Source of the DNA: Rhodococcus sp. CH91 | GTDB lineage: Bacteria; Actinomycetota; Actinomycetes; Mycobacteriales; Mycobacteriaceae | Assembly: GCF_022554085.1 (NCBI RefSeq) | Contig: NZ_JAKFYR010000012.1 | Location: 61,519-125,518 of the forward strand | Length of the DNA stretch: 64,000 nucleotides | Direction of reading: 5' to 3' | In this document: piece after piece, positions 18,101 through 27,000 of the stretch | How the letters are laid out: the number at the start of each line of letters is the position of its first letter | How positions within the stretch are numbered: the stretch's first letter is position 1 | Notes under the pieces: model-generated | The model's database searches: none | Told to the model about the DNA's origin: nothing | Seen by the model: only the letters and a program-made list of their open reading frames with translations | Made by a program: the position numbers and the translations under genes

Positions 18101-19295
18101 CCGTGCCGCCGCCGAGGTGCTCCAGCGATGCGCGGCGGCACGGGAACGTCTCGACCGCGATCGTCGCGAGCTGATCACTGCCGCGGAACGACTTGCCGCG
18201 CACCTGCAGCTGCCCGAACTGCACACCGCCTTCGAGGAGCCGGATCAGGGCTCGGCTCCCCGGGGTCCGGTTCATCTCGGCGATCCCGACCACGTGCTGC
18301 AGGCGGCGCAGAACGTGCTGGCCACCTTGCTGCCCCGCACGGAGACGGACGACAATGCGATGCTCGCCGCGCTGCAACGATTCGACCGCGAGATCGCCGG
18401 CCGGTTCGACGTCGAACACACCGTGACCCACGGCGCCCATCTCGTGCGGATCGCCGGCATGGGCGATGCCCGCACTCCCGCAGGCGTGCTCGACGCACTC
18501 ACCCGGCAGGTCGAGGACGGCCGTCGTGCCCTGTCCCAGCGGGAGCACGACGTGTTCACAGGATTCGTGCTCGGCGGGGTGGCCGACGAACTGCGTCGAC
18601 GCATCGGTCAGGCGCAGCGGTTGATCACGGCGATGAACGACAGCCTCGCCGACAGCCGCACGACGCACGGGATCGGCGTGCGGATCACCTGGCGCACCAG
18701 GCGCGAGGATGCCGACGCGGCTCGGCTGACGCAGCTGCTCACCGCCTCCGAACGTTCCGCCGAGGAGGCCACCGAGTTGGTGGAGGCGCTGCGCGAACGA
18801 GTGGACGCCGCCTACGCGGCCGACCCGTCGGCCGGATACGCGCTGCACCTGTCCCAGGCGCTCGACTATCGGCGCTGGCATTCCGTGGAGGTGACGATCC
18901 TCGGCCCCGAGCCCGACCGGGAACGCCGGATATCCGCGCGCGCGAAGATCTCTCAGGGCGAGACCCGATTCGTGTCGTACGTCTCGCTGTTCGCGGCGGC
19001 CGACGGCTACCTCTCGGGCCTTCCCGACACCGGCACCGCGCTGCGTCTCGTGCTGCTCGACGACGCGTTCGCAAAGATCGACGACCCGACGATCGGCGAA
19101 CTGATGGGCCTGCTCGTCCGGCAGGACATCGATTTCGTCCTGACGGGACACGCATTGTGGGGCTGCGTGCCCGAGGTTCCCGAACTCGACGTCTACGAGG
19201 TCCGCCGACTCGGTGACGGCGCGGCCGTGACGACTCGCGTGCACTGGGACGGGCGCGTGCGCCGGTTACGGCCGCGCGTCGACTCGCAGACATGA
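15111..19295 (+). CDS. jetC: Wadjet type I SMC-like ATPase JetC (TIGR02680 family)
   Basis: 1394 residues from ATG 15111 (ATGA overlap with jetB; the longer open frame inside jetB is rejected). The head motifs are split between the ends as in SMC proteins: Walker A GTNGSGK56S near residues 50-57, signature KIS1281QGE, and Walker B LRLVLLD1317D1318AFAKID. Between them lie about 1200 Arg/Glu/Ala-rich residues typical of coiled-coil arms, with a globular part around residues 640-770 that may be the hinge. JetC dimers extrude DNA loops by ATP hydrolysis. The second Walker B acid is Asp instead of the usual SMC Glu. No jetD follows. Confidence 0.88.
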   Translation: MTPLPDVPASDHPALRYPDRWRLRRAGIVNVWHYLDVEFVLSAGRMILRGTNGSGKSRALEMLLPFLLDGDRRRMDATGAAKVDLDDLMRTGDAGGTDRVGYLWIELSRPSGLLTVGARIRYSAEAHRSEVHFFTTPLRVGSDLRLVDDGRVPLSREELAALVGADNLTRDPEQHRETVRRLVFGLPGETGRERYDGLLQLLHTLRSPDVGNRIDEGRLPQILSDALPPLAENMLAEAGGRLDLLGETRQEQARLESAHAQVRRFHEVYRQYAADLLRSDAEGAVDAANRVTETRRALATAESDAADLDAQVVAADTRLQERRDQVAELDRAIRGLETHELFRSADDLAQRQLALDALGHAAEHAALAAERARRQERLDADHAARCVDDLTSAVTQAAWRLGAAGRELVAAGLPHDTVPAAVRVEIDCPTPVLEPVRFGLHNAPEQLARPVVARVSLDSENVEDARETALRAVEAARRRREQVGRRLLEARRLGATAHTVREAEEAAGHAARDAEHSAVEAAEADAEVGAAAAGLQHRWREWITADRTAALLPELDRDRVALMRRLSSHLDTLIETPSEESDIDPALAELDSLAGAAARAALAELERPSAERRGREQELRAAREALVREQVALDADTDGPEQAPWHLRTDGVPLWQAVDFVDTLGDDDRAGIEAALLAAGFLTATVDGEGRLRALAGQVLVSPRGEPPAQPLSTVLRPEPDAGVPLSAINAVLNTIGFEDAAAVASVSRDGRWHNGVLRGRHTAETARRIGRAAREVATASRRVRLDEIRAELTRIDLAVEQLRVDFPDAAHRRTEIEAHLATAPASHALRSALERRREAYARMRSTADVAIELRERAMTVRARWTADLDTHRATCAHFAVPGDVPELEALDTACSSAEATCIELARDLGDVLAAYSRVTAAAERCAQATVTRLEAEEAAESCRYEWHARASVVAAQTQASDVDVRDLAQEIRHSEAERARADEQCRRTVAHREQLGRAAAEVLQRCAAARERLDRDRRELITAAERLAAHLQLPELHTAFEEPDQGSAPRGPVHLGDPDHVLQAAQNVLATLLPRTETDDNAMLAALQRFDREIAGRFDVEHTVTHGAHLVRIAGMGDARTPAGVLDALTRQVEDGRRALSQREHDVFTGFVLGGVADELRRRIGQAQRLITAMNDSLADSRTTHGIGVRITWRTRREDADAARLTQLLTASERSAEEATELVEALRERVDAAYAADPSAGYALHLSQALDYRRWHSVEVTILGPEPDRERRISARAKISQGETRFVSYVSLFAAADGYLSGLPDTGTALRLVLLDDAFAKIDDPTIGELMGLLVRQDIDFVLTGHALWGCVPEVPELDVYEVRRLGDGAAVTTRVHWDGRVRRLRPRVDSQT

Positions 19296-19296
19296 G

Positions 19297-19331
19297 AAGG
19301 GCGGGCGCGATACCGGATCGCGCCCGCCCTT
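19297..19331. terminator. Bidirectional terminator closing the jetABC operon
   Basis: Fifteen-bp inverted repeat (19297-19311 with 19317-19331) with a 5-base loop and a short T-run, starting 2 bases after the jetC stop and ending 20 bases before the convergent thiolase stop. It leaves no room for jetD. Confidence 0.85.
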
Positions 19332-19351
19332 TCCGTTCTCCGGAGTCCGGA

Positions 19352-20536
19352 TCAGGACACGCGGCGCAGCAGCGCGGCGAGCGCCTGTCCGCCTCCGATG
19401 CACATCGTGACGACGCCGAGCTCGAGGTCGCGGCGGACGAGATCCTTGGCGACACGCAGCGTCAGGATCGCACCGGTCGCGCCGACGGGGTGGCCGAGCG
19501 CGATGGCACCGCCGTAGGGATTGGTCTTCTCCGGATCGAGCTTCACGTCGCGTGCCACGGCGACGGCCTGCGAGGCGAAGGCCTCGTTGAGCTCGACGGT
19601 GTCGATGTCTGCCGGCGACAGGCCGTTCTGTTCGAACAGCTTCACCAGGGCCAGCGTGGGTGCGTAGCCCATGAGGTCAGGTTCCATCGCCGCCGTGACG
19701 ACGGATTCGAGCACGACGGAGCTGTCGAGACCGCGCTCACGCGCCACCGATTCGCCGGCGAGCACGAGCGCCGCGGCGCCGTCGTTGATGCCCGAGGCGT
19801 TGCCGGCGGTGACGGTGCCGTCCTTGACGAAGGCGGCACGCAGCTTGCCGAGGACCTCGAGGGTGGTGTCGGGCTTGGGATGCTCGTCCTCGGTGACGGT
19901 GAACGGTTTACGCCCACCCACCTCGACGGGCGTGATCTCCTCGGCGAACACGGCCTTCGCGGCATCGGTCGCGGCGCGGCGCTGGGATTCGAGGGCGAAC
20001 TCGTCCTGCTGCTCGCGGCTGACGCCGTACTCGCGTGCGACGTTCTCGGCGGTCACGCCCATGTGCTTGCCGCTGAACGGGTCGGTGAGCATGCCGACGG
20101 TGCCGTCGACGAGCTCGCGATTGCCGAGCTTGTAGCCGCTGCGGGCACCGAAGTCGTAGAAGGGCATGCGCGACATGCTCTCGTCGCCACCGGCAACGGT
20201 GATCCGGGCGGCGCCCCAGCGGATTTCCTGGGCAGCGGACCACACCGCCTGCAGGCCGGAGCCGCAGAGCCGATTGACGGTCAGCGCCGGGGTGGAGACG
20301 GGCAGCCCGGCCGCGAGCGTCACGCGACGCGCGTTGTAGGCGTCGGCGCCGACCTGGCCGATGCAGCCCATGACGACCTCGTCGATGTCCTCACGTGCGA
20401 CGCCGGCGCGCTCGAGCGCAGCCCGGACGGCCGTGGCACCGAGTTCGTGCGCGGGTACGTCCTTCAGTGTGCCGCCGAAACTTCCGACGGGAGTACGAGC
20501 GCCGTCGACGATGACGATGCGTTCCGGAGTGGTCAT
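19352..20536 (-). CDS. Acetyl-CoA C-acyltransferase (thiolase)
   Basis: 394 residues from ATG 20536, the standard thiolase length. The acyl-accepting Cys is C91 in NRLC91GSGLQAVW; the later motifs NEAFASQAV, GHPVGATGA (catalytic His) and MCIGGGQALA (second Cys) are all present. It condenses two acetyl-CoA, or cleaves 3-ketoacyl-CoA in beta-oxidation; sequence alone favours the degradative/biosynthetic acetoacetyl-CoA type (FadA/PhaA-like). It is monocistronic and shares the terminator with jetC. The longer frame upstream of 20536 is non-homologous. Confidence 0.93.
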   Translation of the reverse strand: MTTPERIVIVDGARTPVGSFGGTLKDVPAHELGATAVRAALERAGVAREDIDEVVMGCIGQVGADAYNARRVTLAAGLPVSTPALTVNRLCGSGLQAVWSAAQEIRWGAARITVAGGDESMSRMPFYDFGARSGYKLGNRELVDGTVGMLTDPFSGKHMGVTAENVAREYGVSREQQDEFALESQRRAATDAAKAVFAEEITPVEVGGRKPFTVTEDEHPKPDTTLEVLGKLRAAFVKDGTVTAGNASGINDGAAALVLAGESVARERGLDSSVVLESVVTAAMEPDLMGYAPTLALVKLFEQNGLSPADIDTVELNEAFASQAVAVARDVKLDPEKTNPYGGAIALGHPVGATGAILTLRVAKDLVRRDLELGVVTMCIGGGQALAALLRRVS

Positions 20537-20702
20537 TTCTCGTCCAATCTGGTCGAACACCTGGGGTCCACGCGACGGCACCTGCCGAGTGCACGTCGTT
20601 TCGGGGAGAGCAACCACCCCGACATGTCTTCCTCGATGCTACGGCACCGAGTGCCGCGTCTTCGTCGGCACGAAGCCCTCTTCGCAGAGAGGTTCGGAAA
20701 TG

Positions 20703-21593
20703 TCATTCTATCCCATCGGATACAGCATTCTCGTCCCCGTTCCGGTCGCCTGGATTCCCGTTCAGGAGACGGGTCGCCGCTGCGGGTGTGCCGAGTTCCC
20801 GGCGGCGCCGGGCATCCTCGACGTAGTCCTCCAGGAAGTGGAAGAGGTCCGTCGGGTCCACGGCGAACTTCCTGGAGTCCACCTCGATTCGAGGCGTCGG
20901 CGGCAGGCCCTCGAAGCGGAACAGGCGGGTCGTGCGTCGCCGCGCCCACGCAGCGGACTCGTCACCTTCGATCCAGATCTCGGGAAATCCGCGGTCGACC
21001 GCTCGCACCCCGCGCACCGAGATCCACGGCAGATACGACTCGACGAACCAGCTCCGCAATCTGATTCCGTCGGGTCCGAGAATCAGCGAACCTGCGCGGA
21101 TGCGCCCCAGTGCCACCTCCACCAGGAAGGCCAGGCATCCACCGGCGACCAGCGCCAGACCCACCGCCACGGCAGGGACTCCCGAGTTCCCGAGCAGGAT
21201 CTCCACGGCGGCGCCGAGCGACAGGAACGTTCCGCACGCCATCATCGTCACCAGCAGTCCGAAGACGAGGCCTCGTCCCCCGATCTCGGTGACGCCGCCG
21301 CCGGCCCGTTCGACGTATCTCACCCGGGTCCTACGTCTTCCGGGCCACCAATAGGCCGCCCCGAAGGCGGCCGTGAACAGCATCAGCACTGCCAGGATCG
21401 AGAAGAATCGGTCCTCACCCGTGGAATCGCTGCGCCACACGCCCGACCCCTGCGCGGCAGCGAACACCCCCACGGTCACAGCTGTACCGGCCGCCGCACA
21501 CACCTGGACATTCCATGTGCGGTTCGGCCGGTCCGCGCCGGGCGTCGCGTCCTCGGTGTCGCGCCTGCCCCACGGGACAACAGTTCGTCGCAT
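20703..21593 (-). CDS. Four-TM membrane protein with cytoplasmic C-terminal domain, unknown function
   Basis: 296 residues from ATG 21593, chosen for its strong ribosome site (GGGAGGGGAG, about 4 bases away). Hydrophobic segments lie near residues 25-45, 60-80, 110-138 and 143-165, followed by a soluble region with LGPDGIRLRSWFVESYLPWISVRGV, which resembles a bacterial PH-like fold (a beta-rich membrane-protein module). The tail is acidic and Arg-rich. I do not recognise a named family. The gene stands alone, 166 bases downstream of the thiolase start in the same direction. Confidence 0.7.
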   Translation of the reverse strand: MRRTVVPWGRRDTEDATPGADRPNRTWNVQVCAAAGTAVTVGVFAAAQGSGVWRSDSTGEDRFFSILAVLMLFTAAFGAAYWWPGRRRTRVRYVERAGGGVTEIGGRGLVFGLLVTMMACGTFLSLGAAVEILLGNSGVPAVAVGLALVAGGCLAFLVEVALGRIRAGSLILGPDGIRLRSWFVESYLPWISVRGVRAVDRGFPEIWIEGDESAAWARRRTTRLFRFEGLPPTPRIEVDSRKFAVDPTDLFHFLEDYVEDARRRRELGTPAAATRLLNGNPGDRNGDENAVSDGIE

Positions 21594-21910
21594 CGGTCTC
21601 CCCTCCCGGTGTGCCGGGGAGCCCCGACGCTCCCGGGCGTGCCGGTCGGCCGGAACGCTACCTCGAGCGGCCCGTCCGGTGCGGAGCCCGCAGCAGGCGC
21701 AGGCAGCGGCACCGCGAGTTGGCACAGAGCGCTGTGACCATTACCATACGCATCGATCAAATAGACGTTATTCCAGGTCACGGCCGTTTTCGAAGGGGTA
21801 GGACGAGCATGCGGGCGGTCGATGAGAATATTTCCCTACGTGTCGGTAACACCTACAGTTCGGAACGCGACACAATCTGTGACGATTCAGACGAGACCGG
21901 AGGAGTCTGC
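21594..21910. other. 317-base intergenic region upstream of the chorismate mutase-like gene
   Basis: No gene is supported here. The left half is GC-rich and carries the promoter side of the membrane-protein gene. The right half (about 21730-21880) is AT-rich and holds a good promoter candidate and further -10-like boxes such as TACAGT (21854-21859). This would give the downstream gene a leader of 50-160 bases; no known riboswitch was recognised. Confidence 0.5.
21719..21747 (+). promoter_or_regulatory. Promoter candidate TTGGCA - 17 bp - TACCAT
   Basis: TTGGCA (21719-21724) and TACCAT (21742-21747) are separated by exactly 17 bases, the best sigma-70-type match noted in the window. It would drive the chorismate mutase-like gene from about 160 bases upstream. 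Confidence 0.4.
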
Positions 21911-22207
21911 ATGACTGTCCAGCTTGATTCGCCCGGCATCGCGTCCGTCGGCGAAGCTTCGGCGGCCGAGGCAGAACTCGAACAGCTGTACGAGAAGGTC
22001 AAGGAACTCGACGCCCAGCTGCTCGAAGTGATCAAGAAGCGTTCGGAGCTGGTTCGGCGTATCGGAGCCACGGCGAAGGGCACGGACGCGAGCCGCGAGG
22101 CGCAGGCCGAAGAGATGGCCGTACTCGGACGGTTCGACGAACTGGGCAGCGACGGCAGCAGTCTCGCGATGACCCTGCTGCGGCTCGGACGTACCCGCCA
22201 GGCCTGA
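21911..22207 (+). CDS. Chorismate mutase-like (AroQ fold) small protein lacking key arginines
   Basis: 98 residues; the ATG follows GGAGGAG. The three-helix pattern LDAQLLEVIKKRSELVRRIG and the C-terminal SLAMTLLRLGR align with the M. tuberculosis enzyme Rv0948c (chorismate to prephenate in Phe/Tyr synthesis, activated by DAHP synthase). From memory, the four arginines of its active site are R18, R35, R46 and R58; here they align with Tyr, Arg, Ala and Glu. The C-terminus RTRQA also differs from the RGRLGH tail that contacts DAHP synthase. So either it is a very weak enzyme or a non-catalytic regulator. Monocistronic. Confidence 0.75.
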   Translation: MTVQLDSPGIASVGEASAAEAELEQLYEKVKELDAQLLEVIKKRSELVRRIGATAKGTDASREAQAEEMAVLGRFDELGSDGSSLAMTLLRLGRTRQA

Positions 22208-22216
22208 TACAGCCAC

Positions 22217-22248
22217 CGACGGCCCCCGCACACGTGCGGGGGCCGTCG
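22217..22248. terminator. Bidirectional terminator
   Basis: A near-perfect 15-bp inverted repeat (CGACGGCCCCCGCA and its complement) with a very small loop, 10 bases after the stop at 22207 and before the convergent aldehyde dehydrogenase stop at 22282. Confidence 0.75.
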
Positions 22249-22281
22249 TCGTCTGTCGGCACCGGGACGAAACGTCCCGCC

Positions 22282-23706
22282 TCAGCGCAGGACGGACTTG
22301 ATCTCGAGGAACTCTTCGAGGCCGAATACACCTGCTTCGCGACCGATACCCGACTGCTTGTACCCACCGAAGGGCGCGTCGGTGTTGAAGGCTCCGCCGT
22401 TGATGTAGACCTGGCCGGTACGCATGCGTCGGGCCACGGCCTCGGCGCGCGCGGGGTCGGCCGACCATACGCCACCGGACAGGCCGTAGTCACTGTCGTT
22501 GGCGATGCGCACGGCGTCGTCCTCGTCCTGGTAGCCCATGATCGACAGCACCGGCCCGAAGATCTCCTCACGCGCGATCGTCATCTCCGGGGTGACGTTC
22601 GTGAAGACCGTGGGGCCGACGAAGTAGCCCTTCTCGAACCCGGTGCGGCGGCCGTCGAGCACGAGTTCGGCGCCTTCCTCCACTCCCTTGTCGATGTACG
22701 ACTTCACCCGGCCCTGCTGCGCGCCGCTGACCAGAGGACCGAGCTTCGACGACGGATCGTTCGGCAGACCGACCGTGTACGCCTGCGCGACCTGCTCGGC
22801 GATGGCAGCGGCCTCCGGCAGACGCTCGGCCGGGACCAGCATGCGCGTCAGCGCGGTGCACGTCTGACCGGAATTGAGGAAGCACTTGCCGACGCCCTCG
22901 GTCACCGCGGCCGCGAGATCCGCGTCGTCGAGAATGATGTTGGCCGACTTGCCGCCGAGTTCGAGCGCGACCTTCTTCACGGTCTCCGCGGCGACCACCG
23001 CGACCCGCTTGCCGGCGCGCGTGGATCCGGTGAACGAGACCATGTCGACATCCGGGTGGGCCGCGACGGCCTCGCCCACGACGGGTCCGTAACCGCTGAC
23101 GACGTTGAGCACGCCCGGCGGCAGCCCGGCCTCGTCCACGATGTCGATGAGCGCGTAGGTCACCAGCGGCGCGACTTCGGTGGGCTTGAGCACCACGGTG
23201 CACCCCGCCGCGAGGGCGGCGAACACCTTCAGCACCACCTGGTGCAGCGGGTAGTTCCAGGGAGTGATCGCCCCCACGACCCCGATCGGCTCGCGGACGA
23301 CCAGGGCGTTGCCGATCTCCTGGCCGTCGAAGTCGTACGTGCCGGCCAGCGACGCGTAGGCCGCGATGTTCTTCAACGGCATCCCGATCTGGATGACGCG
23401 TGCGAAGTGCGCGGGCATCCCCATGTCCTGCGAGACGACCGCCGTGAGTTCGTCGGCCCGCTCGTTCGCGAGGGCCGAGACCTTTTCGAGGTAGGCGGCG
23501 CGCGCGGCACCGCTGAGCGCGGACCAGGCGGGAAAGGCGGTCTTCGCCGCGGCGACCGCGCGGTCGACATCGGAGGCGACCCCTTCGGCCACCACGGCGA
23601 TGACCTCCTCGGTCGCCGGGTTCACGACCTCGATCCGGCCGGTGCCGTCGGAATCGACCCATTGCCCGTCGATGTAGATCTTCGCGCGGTCGAGAATGTC
23701 CGTCAT
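22282..23706 (-). CDS. NAD(P)-dependent aldehyde dehydrogenase
   Basis: 474 residues from ATG 23706. ALDH superfamily motifs: TPWNYPLHQ (cofactor site), [12 protein letters not shown] (general-base Glu), FLNSGQTC283TALTR (nucleophile Cys), and IFGPVLSI near the end. The enzyme oxidises an aldehyde to the acid with NAD(P). It is a non-specific family, and the substrate cannot be inferred; there is no nearby partner gene, only the divergent gltB. The longer upstream frame lacks homology and is rejected. Confidence 0.92.
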   Translation of the reverse strand: MTDILDRAKIYIDGQWVDSDGTGRIEVVNPATEEVIAVVAEGVASDVDRAVAAAKTAFPAWSALSGAARAAYLEKVSALANERADELTAVVSQDMGMPAHFARVIQIGMPLKNIAAYASLAGTYDFDGQEIGNALVVREPIGVVGAITPWNYPLHQVVLKVFAALAAGCTVVLKPTEVAPLVTYALIDIVDEAGLPPGVLNVVSGYGPVVGEAVAAHPDVDMVSFTGSTRAGKRVAVVAAETVKKVALELGGKSANIILDDADLAAAVTEGVGKCFLNSGQTCTALTRMLVPAERLPEAAAIAEQVAQAYTVGLPNDPSSKLGPLVSGAQQGRVKSYIDKGVEEGAELVLDGRRTGFEKGYFVGPTVFTNVTPEMTIAREEIFGPVLSIMGYQDEDDAVRIANDSDYGLSGGVWSADPARAEAVARRMRTGQVYINGGAFNTDAPFGGYKQSGIGREAGVFGLEEFLEIKSVLR

Positions 23707-24019
23707 CTCGGTCTCCCTGCTCGTAGAACACCCTTGCGCGCGAGAGTAACGAAGACCACACCTCGATGACGCGTCGACTCCCGGTGAGCTGTGATCCACA
23801 CCGCCGTCACCGGAGTTAACACGTGCGCTACACTTGCCCTTGCTGCTCGCGCGCTCCACCGTCGCAACGCACGGCGCATTCGGACAAAGACGTCTGCATT
23901 CATCACCACCGTCTCCGGCACACGTCTATGCGCCCACAGGAGCTGCGCTTTCCCACGCGTTCCCCCTTCGCATCGTCACTGCCGGCCGACGCCGACTTCG
24001 ATGCCCGAGGAGGACGTCC
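23707..24019. other. 313-base divergent promoter region between aldehyde dehydrogenase and gltB
   Basis: No gene is supported. TACACT at 23829-23834 is a plausible -10 for gltB but has no -35 at the right distance. From there the gltB leader would be about 180 bases. I saw no recognisable riboswitch fold. Confidence 0.45.
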
Positions 24020-27000
24020 GTGACGCACGCCAGTGACACCGGCCTGTACGACATCACGCTGGACAAGAGCAGTTGTGGTGTCGGTTTCATCACCCGCAAG
24101 GACGGGGTGCAGACCCACGACGTGCTCACCCGCGGCCACGAAGCACTGTGCGTCGTGCCGCACCGTGGCGGCATGTCCGCCGAGGGCGTCGGCGACGGAG
24201 CCGGCATCAACGTGGATCTGTCCGTCGCCTTCTTCTCGGAGATCACCGGAACGACCTTGCAGGCAGGGACCTTCGGTGTCGGCAACTTCTTCCTCCCCGA
24301 CGAGCCCGCGGCACACGCCGAGGCCGGGGAACTCGTCTCGTCGGCACTTCGACGGGCCGGCGTCACCGTGCTCGCGGTGCGCGATGTGCCCGTCGACGAC
24401 AGCGTGTTGCGTTCCGCCGCACTGAAATACCAGCTGCCGATCCGGCAGTGGATCTTCACGCGGCCGGACTCGTGCGAGTCCGTCGACGAATTCGACCGCC
24501 TCCTGCACGAGGTGCTCCTCGAGGTCGAGGCCCGCGCCTACACCGAACCCGCTCTCGGAGGGCTCTACCCCCTCTCCCTCAGCGCACGCACTCAGGTTCT
24601 CAAGAACCGCTTGAACTCTCACGAGGTCATCCCTTATTTCCGCGACCTCACCGATCCTCGGCACGCGGTGCATACGCTGTTCTTCCACACCCGCTTCTCG
24701 ACGAACACCGACCCACACCCGACGATGGCCCAGCCGTTCCGCCTCATGGCGCACAACGGTGAGCTCAACACCGATCGCAAGAACCGGTTGTTCGAAGGCG
24801 CTCTCGCCCGGGCGATGGGCCGCGACATCATCCGCCCGCCGGGACAGTCCGACAGCTGCCGATTCGACCAGACCCTCGCCGCGCGCATCGCCCACAACGA
24901 CCTCGACCTGGTCACCGCCGTCGTGCAGATGATGCCGCCGGCCTGGGAGAACGACACCGAACTGTCGCCGCAGGTCCGCGCCATGCTCGAGTTCTTCTCG
25001 CTGTACGAGGAGAAGAACGACGGCCCCGCGGCCCTGATCTTCGGCAACGGCACCGTCGTCGGCGCCCGCCTCGACCGCCTCGGCCTGCGTCCGTTGCGCA
25101 CCGTGGAGACCGAGGAGTATCTCGCCGTCACCTCCGAGGCCGGCCAGTTCGACTTCGCCCCCGAGACAGTGTTACGCCGCGGGCGCATCGAGGCCGGCGG
25201 CATGCTGTACTTCGATCACCGCACGCGACGCTCCTACCGGACCGACGAGGCGCTGGAACTCCTTGCTGCCCAGCGCGATTACGCATCGCTCGTCGACGAG
25301 GCCCGTCGCGATCTCGATGCGCTGCCCGAGGTTCCCGCCGAACAGGCCGGATCCCCGCTGCGCTACAACGGAGATCTCGGGCGCTACCAGCGCTACGTGT
25401 CCTACAGCATCAACCAGGAGTCCTTCCGGTTCATGCTCGATCCGATGCTCGCCTCCGGCCAGGAGCGCATCTCCGCGATGGGCTACGGCAATGCCATCAA
25501 CGCCCTGTCGGATCAGGAAGGCGGTGTGGCCAAGTACTTCTCGCAGCGTTTCGCTCAGGTCACCAACCCGTCGCTGGATTCGATCCGCGAGGCCGACGGC
25601 ATGACCTTGCGCGTCGCACTCGGCGCACGCCCCGGCAGCGGAGCTCCCACCTCCTCGGCGACCCAGATCGTGGTACCCACACCGATCCTCACGCATCTCG
25701 ACATGCTGCGTATCCGCGAGCAGGCCGACACACCGGTTCGCCGCTTCGAGATGCTGTACTCCCCCGTCTTCGACGATCCGAAGGCCAACGCGGCCGCACT
25801 CGCAGCCGCGATCGACGGCGTGGCCGAGAGCATCGCCGGTTTCGCCCGCGAGCCGGGGGGCATCGCCGTGCTCACCGACCGGCACGTGTCCACCGACCGT
25901 GCCGGGTTGCCGATGGTGCTCACCGTCGCCGCGGTCAATCAGCGGCTGATCGACGAGGGACTGCGCCTGCGCGTGTCCGTCATCGTCGAATCCGGACAGC
26001 TGTTCTCGTCGCACCACATCGCCGCGACCCTCGGTTTCGGTGCTGCCGCGGTGTATCCGCTCACGGTGCAGATGCGCGCCGAGGAGAAGTTCGGTGACGA
26101 CGCCGACACCGCATTCCTGAAGTTCCGCAAGGCGGCCGAGAAGTCGCTCATGAAGACGATGGGGCGCGTCGGCCTGTGCACCGTCGAGTCCTACATCGGC
26201 GGTGAGTTCTTCGAGCCGAGCTATCTCGACACGAGCGACGAGGTACTCGCACGCTGGTTCCCCAACGTGAAGTCGCCGGTCGGTGGTGTCGGTTTCGAGA
26301 CGGTCGCGCAGGCCGTCGCCGACTGGCACCGTCGCGCCCTGACCGTCGAGACGGAGAAGGACGTCCCGCTGCTCGGCCTGTTCAAGGAGCGTGCCGAGGG
26401 TGCCGGGCACTCGTTCGGCACGACCGCGGTGCGCGGCTTCGTCGACATGACCGAAGAGCCCGTCACGCTGCCGGCCGGGCGGGAGGCCGAGCCCGATCTG
26501 ACCGATGCCCTGCGCCTGCTGCCGCTGCACCGGCTGTCCGACGCACACGGCCTCGACGACGCGGCCTACCGCTACGGCGGATTCCGCGCGCTCACACCCG
26601 GGGAGATCGACTCCTTCGAGATCACGCCGGGCTACCGAGCCTTCGCCCGCACCATCGCCGACGAGCGTGCGCAGCGCCCTGCCGCTCTGCGTGACGTGCT
26701 GGCGTTGCCCGCCGATGTCACCTACGCCGTCACCGCAGAGGACTTCACCAAGGAGATGGGTCGCTTCGCGCGGTTCGGCAACAACTCGATGCTCGTGCGA
26801 GGGGTCTCCGCCGCGCGGGTCGGTGAGAGCGAGTTCGTCCTGCGGCTGACCGGTCCGCTCGCGGACGATCACCGTCGGCCCGACGCGCTCGCGGCGTCGC
26901 TCGTCGCGCGTTTCGGCGACGCGGTGGTCTCCTACCGCTGCTACGGCGACACCCTGACCGTGCACGCGATCGGTCACGCCGCGCAGTATCTCCAGCAGGT

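Noticed and set aside
19332..21593. jetD (TIGR02679) next to jetABC
   Set aside because: Both strands between the jetABC terminator and the chorismate mutase-like gene hold only a thiolase and a four-TM membrane protein.
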